11,567 bases of DNA from Nitrospira sp. UBA2083 (GTDB taxonomy: Bacteria > Nitrospirota > Nitrospiria > Nitrospirales > Nitrospiraceae): the NCBI GenBank assembly GCA_002331625.1, contig DCZN01000064.1:1-11567 (forward strand), in the 5' to 3' direction. Under the pieces are notes generated by a model. The model was given only the letters and a program-made list of their open reading frames with translations, ran no database searches and was not told the DNA's origin. Shown piece by piece: positions 7,421 through 11,567 of this stretch (the first letter of the stretch is position 1; each line of letters opens with the position of its first letter). A program made the translations under genes and the position numbers.

Positions 7421-7465
7421 GTGTGAAGCGTGAAGCGGCCAAGATAGTCGTTTCACGTTTCACGC
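7421..7465 (+). repeat. 15-bp stem with three G-U pairs downstream of the receptor gene
   Basis: Bases 7421-7435 (GTGTGAAGCGTGAAG) can pair along their full length with 7451-7465 (TTTCACGTTTCACGC) in + strand RNA. Twelve are Watson-Crick pairs and three are G-U pairs. All three departures from perfect symmetry keep pairing in the + strand transcript only. The stem starts 17 bases after the receptor stop codon and could end or protect the message, although no long T run follows at once. It belongs to the GTTTCA/TGAAAC repeat family. Confidence 0.6.
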
Positions 7466-7567
7466 TCAAGATTTCACGTTTTCCGATAGCGTAAAACCTG
7501 AAACTTGAAACCTGAGACTTGAAACTTCCCCCCCCTGAAACTCGCATCGCGAAACTCGAATTGCGAC
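7466..7567. repeat. Heptad repeat arrays between the receptor gene and vapB
   Basis: Array one runs in exact 7-nt phase: ACCTGAA, ACTTGAA, ACCTGAG, ACTTGAA (7496-7523). A run of eight C (7528-7535) follows. Array two is CCCTGAA, ACTCGCA, TCGCGAA, ACTCGAA (7533-7560). Single opposite units (TTCACGT, 7473-7479) lie before array one. Bases 7537-7553 recur at 8459-8475, on the other side of vapBC, with 16 of 17 identical. Bases 7503-7525 recur inverted in cheA and before ribBA. No gene is visible in 7405-7632. Confidence 0.8.
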
Positions 7568-7585
7568 CGACGCTTGAATCTGGTT

Positions 7586-7618
7586 CATCATGCCTAGTAC
7601 CATCATGCCACATTGGTA
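7586..7618. promoter_or_regulatory. Possible operator in front of vapBC
   Basis: CATCATGCC is repeated directly at 7586-7594 and 7601-7609. TACCA (7598-7602) and TGGTA (7614-7618) form an inverted pair around the second copy. VapB-type antitoxins usually repress their own operon through such short repeats just upstream of the start. The site ends 15 bases before the vapB ATG. This is suggestive only; no clear -35/-10 pair could be set. Confidence 0.3.
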
Positions 7619-7632
7619 TGACATGACAATCC

Positions 7633-7902
7633 ATGAAGATACTGTCGTTGAAGGTGTCTGATACCCCGGACCATCGGCTGACTCATGCGGCGTTTTCCCG
7701 CAAGAGCACCAAATCTGAGGTGGTTCGCGAAGCCATCGCGGCCTTTCTCGAAAACGCCGGGAAGGGGCCGGAGGGATCGGCGTTAATGTTGGCGAAGGAC
7801 CTCGCGGGAAGCATTACCGGACCGGCGGACTTGTCAGTTAATCCCACGCATTTAAAGCAGTTCGGACGCCCGAACAGGCGCAAGCCGACGGGCATTCGGT
7901 GA
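7633..7902 (+). CDS. vapB: Antitoxin of a vapBC-type pair, ribbon-helix-helix family
   Basis: This 89-residue protein has the look of a ribbon-helix-helix DNA-binding antitoxin. The strand is MKILSLKVSD (1-10), helix one is HRLTHAAFSRKS (14-25), and helix two is KSEVVREAIAAFLENA (27-42). The C-terminal half (43-89) is probably the flexible part that wraps and blocks the toxin, and would also explain autorepression of the operon as a complex. No convincing ribosome site precedes ATG 7633 (the bases before it read GACAATCC), yet the residues from Met1 fit the domain start exactly. The message may be leaderless or poorly translated. The stop codon overlaps the toxin start by one base (TGATG), typical of coupled translation in toxin-antitoxin pairs. 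Confidence 0.85.
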   Translation: MKILSLKVSDTPDHRLTHAAFSRKSTKSEVVREAIAAFLENAGKGPEGSALMLAKDLAGSITGPADLSVNPTHLKQFGRPNRRKPTGIR

Positions 7903-8366
7903 TGCCGCCTCCTATTTTGTTGGATACCGGTCCCCTCGTCGCATTTCTCAATCGCCGTGATCGGCACCATCAGTGGGCGGTGGCTCAGTGGGCATCGGTG
8001 AAACCACCGTTCGTGACATACGAGGCCGTGTTGGCTGAATCCTGTTTTCTGTTCGGCGGTCGGTGGAAGGATCAGACAGTGACGCAATTGCTGATCCGCG
8101 GGATTGTTACGGTGCCGTCTCATCTGGACGAAGCGATGCCTACTGTGGCGAAGTGGCTTTTCCGATATGCTTCCGGCCCCATGTCGTTGGCCGATGCCTG
8201 TCTTGTGTTGATGGCCGAGCGATATTCATCTGGTCTGGTGATGATGCTCGGGCACGATTTCCGGGTATATCGTACGCATGGGCGGCAAGCGATTTCTTCC
8301 CTGATGTTCGGCGATTTATGGCCGAACGGTCAAACGTCACAAAATGCAGCGAGGCGTTGTTCGTGA
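7902..8366 (+). CDS. vapC: PIN-domain ribonuclease toxin, VapC type
   Basis: VapC toxins are metal-dependent RNases that cut tRNA or rRNA when freed from their antitoxin. The 154 residues show a full PIN-domain acidic set: Asp8 in LLDTGPLVAFL, Glu46 in YEAVLAES, Asp98 in MSLADACLVLMAE and Asp119 in LGHDFRVYR. It therefore looks catalytically intact. ATG 7902 shares one base with the vapB stop; a GTG at 7899 would add only one Met. The C-terminal tail after RQAISSLMF (about 18 residues, DLWPNGQTSQNAARRCS) goes beyond the usual PIN end, and its stop codon lies 2 bases before a repeat arm. The tail may therefore have changed when the repeat arrived. The pair is flanked on both sides by copies of the same repeat. 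Confidence 0.92.
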   Translation: MPPPILLDTGPLVAFLNRRDRHHQWAVAQWASVKPPFVTYEAVLAESCFLFGGRWKDQTVTQLLIRGIVTVPSHLDEAMPTVAKWLFRYASGPMSLADACLVLMAERYSSGLVMMLGHDFRVYRTHGRQAISSLMFGDLWPNGQTSQNAARRCS

Positions 8367-8367
8367 A

Positions 8368-8489
8368 CCGTGAAGCGTGAGACGTATTTCGTCTTCGGAT
8401 CCGGACGCTTCACGGTCTTTGGGCGCCTCATGAGGAGCGCCTCACGTCTTCTAAACCCGAAACTCGCAACGCGAATCCTGAAACCCGAC
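8368..8489. repeat. Compound hairpin and heptad array after vapC
   Basis: CCGTGAAGCGT (8368-8378) pairs perfectly with ACGCTTCACGG (8405-8415). Nested inside are AGACG-TATTT-CGTCT (8380-8394) and the palindrome CGGATCCG (8396-8403). A near-palindrome with core CCTCATGAGG lies at 8422-8441. A strict 7-nt array follows: ACCCGAA, ACTCGCA, ACGCGAA, TCCTGAA, ACCCGAC (8455-8489). GTGAAGCGTGA (8370-8380) also occurs at 7423-7433. The first hairpin may end the vapBC message, but no T run follows. Confidence 0.75.
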
Positions 8490-8577
8490 GTATCGCAATC
8501 TGCTAGAGCCATTTAGCTTGAGGCCGAACGGCTCGATGGACGGCATCGCCGAAACGTGTAATTAGTTAGGAATGGAG

Positions 8578-8591
8578 TTACATCGATGTAA
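8578..8591. promoter_or_regulatory. Perfect 14-bp palindrome, possible regulator site
   Basis: TTACATCGATGTAA reads the same on both strands, with 7-base arms and no spacer. It lies in the most AT-rich part of the 8490-8774 gap, just after AATTAGTTAGG, and is not built from the repeat units seen elsewhere. Such sites are typically bound by a dimeric repressor or activator. It is 184 bases before the sensor gene and 41 before a short open frame at 8632. The rest of 8490-8630 shows only small inverted repeats (for example GCCGAACGGC, 8523-8532) and no gene. Confidence 0.45.
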
Positions 8592-8631
8592 TACTTAGCC
8601 GTTCTCAAGAGGTTCACCCGATTAAGGTCAC

Positions 8632-8778
8632 ATGTCACAGCCGGTGATGTCCCCTCCTCCTGTTCCTGTCTCCAGTCCGGTTGACCACCTGGTCTTTGCC
8701 TCTCTTGGATCGTTCAGAGCGGCATGCCTGCCGGCTTCTGCCCACCCAGTCACCGATACCCAGGGTGCCCGAACATGA
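8632..8778 (+). CDS. Possible 48-residue leader ORF coupled to the sensor gene
   Basis: An open frame runs from ATG 8632 (MSQPVMSPPPVPVSSPVDHL) to a TGA at 8776-8778. The stop overlaps the ATG of the sensor gene in the form ATGA, the usual sign of coupled translation. AAGG (8624-8627) sits 4 bases upstream. The peptide is Pro/Ser/Ala-rich and resembles no family I know; it has no membrane segment. Its support is the overlap and the absence of a strong ribosome site of the sensor gene's own. It may be chance, since it is short. Confidence 0.28.
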   Translation: MSQPVMSPPPVPVSSPVDHLVFASLGSFRAACLPASAHPVTDTQGART

Positions 8779-11567
8779 ATGAGCCCCGCTATCCAGGGGG
8801 AGTGAATCCCAGTCTCGAGACAGATGTCTTAGAGAGTGACAGTCTGTACTGCAAAACGCTCTTCGAAGCAACCTCCGATGCGATGTTCATAAAGGACCGA
8901 GCCGGATGCTATCGGCTGTGCAACGCCGCCGCGGCCAGATTTCTCGGCCGGTCGGCGGAGGACATAATCGGGAAGGACGACTCGGCGCTGTTCCCTGTGA
9001 CGGTTGCCGAGTCCATTCGGGAACAAGATCGGCTGGTGATGGTCGATGGCAAGACGGTTACGTCCGAGGAAACCTTGGCGATGCCGGATGGAGGATTAAG
9101 GACCTTCCGAACGACGAAGGGGCCGATGGTTGACGCCCAGGGGCGGGTGTGCGGCTTATTCGGAATCGTCCGAGATATCACCGAGCAGCAGCAGCGGGAG
9201 CAGGCGCTTCGTACGAGCGAGAATCGGTTCCGGGCGGCAGTGCAAGGAGCCAATGACGGCATTTGGGACTGGGACCTTCGCACGAATGAAGCCTATTTCT
9301 CAGAGCGGTGGAAAAACATGATCGGATATGACGATCATGAACTCGCCAATGTCTATAGCGAGTGGGAATCACGTCTGCATCCGGATGATCGTGCCCGCGT
9401 CATGTCCGAACTGACCGGCTATTTGCAGAACCGGCAGGACATCTATGATGTGGAATTTCGGCTTCGAAAGAAAGACGGCGCCTATTGCTGGGTTCATGCG
9501 CGGGGCCAAGCGATCTGGGATGCCGAAGGGCATCCTATTCGTATGGCGGGATCTCATACGGATATTACCGAACGAAAACGGGAAGCAGCGCTTCAAGCGG
9601 TGGAGCAGGAGACGCTGGAACTGGTGGCCAAGGGGTATCCGCTCCGGGAGGTGCTGACGTGTCTCTGTCGGGCGATCGAGCACCACACGTCTCCGATGCT
9701 CAGCTCGATCATGCTGGTCACGGAAGACGGATCGCATCTTTCAGCGGCGGCGGGGCCCAGCCTTTCGAATGAGTACAGTCGGCTGATAGACGGCATTCCC
9801 ATAGGGCCGACCGTCGGGTCATGTGGGAGCGCCGCCTATTCTCGACAACCTGCGATCGTGTGCGACATTGCAACCGATCCGCGCTGGAAAGGCTACGCGG
9901 ATCTTGCGATGGCCCATGGGCTGCAGGCCTGTTGGTCTCAGCCGATCTTGAGTTCCACTGGTCTCCTGCTCGGTACCTTCGCCGCATACTTTCGGGAACC
10001 GCGGCAACCGCAGGAGCGGGATTTCCGGTTACTCGAACAGGCCGGTCGCATTGCAGCGCTTGCCATCGAACATGCTCTCAGCGTGGATACGGTGCGGGAG
10101 AGTGAGGAACGGTTTCGGCTCATGTTCATACATGAGCCGGAATGTGTGAAAACGGTTGCTCCGGATGGGACGCTATTGGCGATGAATCCTGCCGGCCTTA
10201 GCATGGTAGAGGCTGATTCGCTAGAGGAGGTTGTCGGCCGTTCTGTGATGCCGCTGATTCACCCAGAAGATCGTTCGGCGATCTGGGAAGTGCACTGCGC
10301 CGCTCTCAATGGTGACGCCGGAACCCTGGAATTCAGGGTGAATGGGCTTAAGGGGCGACGTCGCTGGATGGATACACATTCCGTTCCTTTGCGCGAGGCA
10401 GGAGGTACGATCACGGCGGTGCTTAGTGTGACGCGTGACATCACTGAACGGAAGAGGCTAGAGCAAGCGAATGAGGACCAACGCGATCGTCTTCGTCTGG
10501 CGATGGACATTGCCGGATTGGCCACATGGGATTGGAATATCCTCACCAATGAGGTTATCTGGTCAGATAACTGTGAAGATGTAAAGGGACTGCCTCGCGG
10601 CTCGTTTGACGGGACGTTTGAAACCTATCAACGGCTGGTGCACCAGGAGGATCTTCCAACGCTGCTCGAGGACATTAAAAGCGCACTCAGCGGTCAGAAG
10701 CCCTACCACACGGAACATCGGATCGTGCCGCCGGCTGGCGAGGTGCAATGGATCGAGGGGAACGGTGTGGTCTATCGAGATGAGCTGGGCCGGCCTATTC
10801 GCATGGTGGGCACGGCGAGGAACATTACTGAACGGAAACGCATGGAACAGGTCCTGCGGCTGAACGAGGAACGGTACGTCAGGGCCACGGCAGTGGGGAA
10901 AGTCGGAGTCTGGGAATTGGATGTGCGAGCCGGTACGTATTACGGCGACAGGAATCTGAAAGCCATGGTCGGGTATCAGGACGACGGGCTGTCCGCCGAT
11001 CTCGATGCCTGGCTGAGCATCGTACACCCGGACGATCAATCTATTGTCATGGCCCATTGGCAGCGCATCGTGAAGGGCGAGGCTGATGACTACCAGTATG
11101 AATTGCGCATGGTCAAAAAAGACGGCACAGTTATCTGGACCCATGTGCGGGGCCATGCTGCACGCGATACCGGCGGGCAGGTGACGCATCTTATTGGGGC
11201 GACCGTCGATATCACCGACCGCAAGCGGATGGAAAATGCCCTGCGGGACAGCGAGAAACGTCTACGTACCTTGTACGATGATAATCCCTCCATGTATTTC
11301 ACGGTGGCACCGGACTTCTCTATTCTGTCTGTGAATCGATTTGGAGCCAGACAGTTGGGTTACCAGCCGCATGAATTGATCGGTAGGTCGGTTAGTGACG
11401 TCGTCTATGAACTCGATGAAGCCTTTGTTCTTCAGGAGCTGGACAAAGCCTTCTCCGATAGGAACGATTCGGTTAAATCTTTAGAGTTTAGAAAGAGGAC
11501 GAAGAATGGGGAGATCATTTGGGTACGAGAGCGGGTGCGGATCTTGCGGGAAGGGAAAGGGGAAGGG
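8775..11567 (+). CDS. Large multi-PAS/GAF sensor protein, 3' end outside the window
   Basis: The frame is open from ATG 8775 to the last base, 931 codons with no stop. The protein begins without a membrane segment or signal peptide and is a chain of sensory domains: PAS1 (about 24-138), PAS2 (148-268), GAF (about 276-435), PAS3 (443-560), PAS4 (571-689), PAS5 (697-818) and PAS6 (826 to the edge). Five linkers end in the typical PAS closing motif (VRDITEQ, HTDITERKR, TRDITERKR, ARNITERKR, VDITDRKR). The GAF carries the familiar VGSCGSAAYSRQP, then DIATDPRWKGYADLAMAHGL and CWSQPILSS signature seen in many hybrid kinases and GGDEF/EAL proteins. The output domain is beyond the window; a histidine kinase is most likely, with diguanylate cyclase or phosphodiesterase as the alternative. 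An in-frame ATG at 8724 is another possible start. The ribosome site is weak (AGGGTG), which fits coupling to the ORF at 8632. Confidence 0.92.
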   Translation, partial: MNEPRYPGGVNPSLETDVLESDSLYCKTLFEATSDAMFIKDRAGCYRLCNAAAARFLGRSAEDIIGKDDSALFPVTVAESIREQDRLVMVDGKTVTSEETLAMPDGGLRTFRTTKGPMVDAQGRVCGLFGIVRDITEQQQREQALRTSENRFRAAVQGANDGIWDWDLRTNEAYFSERWKNMIGYDDHELANVYSEWESRLHPDDRARVMSELTGYLQNRQDIYDVEFRLRKKDGAYCWVHARGQAIWDAEGHPIRMAGSHTDITERKREAALQAVEQETLELVAKGYPLREVLTCLCRAIEHHTSPMLSSIMLVTEDGSHLSAAAGPSLSNEYSRLIDGIPIGPTVGSCGSAAYSRQPAIVCDIATDPRWKGYADLAMAHGLQACWSQPILSSTGLLLGTFAAYFREPRQPQERDFRLLEQAGRIAALAIEHALSVDTVRESEERFRLMFIHEPECVKTVAPDGTLLAMNPAGLSMVEADSLEEVVGRSVMPLIHPEDRSAIWEVHCAALNGDAGTLEFRVNGLKGRRRWMDTHSVPLREAGGTITAVLSVTRDITERKRLEQANEDQRDRLRLAMDIAGLATWDWNILTNEVIWSDNCEDVKGLPRGSFDGTFETYQRLVHQEDLPTLLEDIKSALSGQKPYHTEHRIVPPAGEVQWIEGNGVVYRDELGRPIRMVGTARNITERKRMEQVLRLNEERYVRATAVGKVGVWELDVRAGTYYGDRNLKAMVGYQDDGLSADLDAWLSIVHPDDQSIVMAHWQRIVKGEADDYQYELRMVKKDGTVIWTHVRGHAARDTGGQVTHLIGATVDITDRKRMENALRDSEKRLRTLYDDNPSMYFTVAPDFSILSVNRFGARQLGYQPHELIGRSVSDVVYELDEAFVLQELDKAFSDRNDSVKSLEFRKRTKNGEIIWVRERVRILREGKGEG

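Noticed and set aside
7466..7567. CRISPR array
   Set aside because: The units are 7 nt with no unique spacers, and no cas genes are nearby.
8490..8774. tRNA or other structured RNA gene
   Set aside because: I saw no cloverleaf, anticodon arm or T-loop sequence. The inverted repeats here are short and scattered.
10563..11189. 208-codon minus-strand open frame and shorter + frames at 9445-10105
   Set aside because: All overlap the sensor gene, whose frame shows clear PAS and GAF domains across the whole stretch.

Overview
The window looks like chromosome from a free-living, moderately GC-rich bacterium, most likely a Nitrospira-type member of the Nitrospirota. That call rests on the gene styles (CheA with extra linker domains, RibBA, a YfhL-type ferredoxin, very large multi-PAS sensors, a vapBC pair) and on GTTTCA-rich intergenic repeats of a kind I associate with such genomes. 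It is recognition, not a database result. All confident genes are on the + strand.

Layout. Bases 1-5009 and on to 7404 hold a chemosensory cluster: the 3' end of a cheY-like receiver (1-206), cheA (364-2544), ribBA (2654-3865), a dicluster ferredoxin (4008-4355), cheW (4488-5009) and a soluble methyl-accepting protein with three PAS domains (5143-7404). No cheB or cheR is visible; they may lie upstream. A vapBC toxin-antitoxin pair follows (7633-8366). After a gene-poor stretch with a perfect 14-bp palindrome (8578-8591) comes a very large sensor protein, at least six PAS domains plus one GAF, which starts at 8775 and is still open at the right edge, so its output domain is unknown.

How the parts may work together. 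The methyl-accepting protein is cytoplasmic. Its middle PAS resembles the FAD-binding PAS of Aer (RHPDMP motif), and its outer two PAS domains are near duplicates of BdlA type. It would signal through CheW to CheA and CheY. RibBA makes both early precursors of riboflavin, and the ferredoxin carries low-potential electrons. Both sit between cheA and cheW, which suggests (inference only) a flavin- or redox-based energy-sensing module.

The most unusual feature is a dispersed repeat built from 7-nt units (ACNYGAA, or TTCRNGT on the other strand). It fills most of the intergenic gaps and flanks vapBC as direct copies. It is also present in frame inside cheA, where it encodes an interdomain linker. 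A second repeat type (GGTTGAGG/CCTCAACC) encodes another cheA linker, and a third (GGCTGACAG/CTGTCAGCC) fills the gap between ribBA and the ferredoxin gene. A 13-bp perfect hairpin spans the cheY stop codon.
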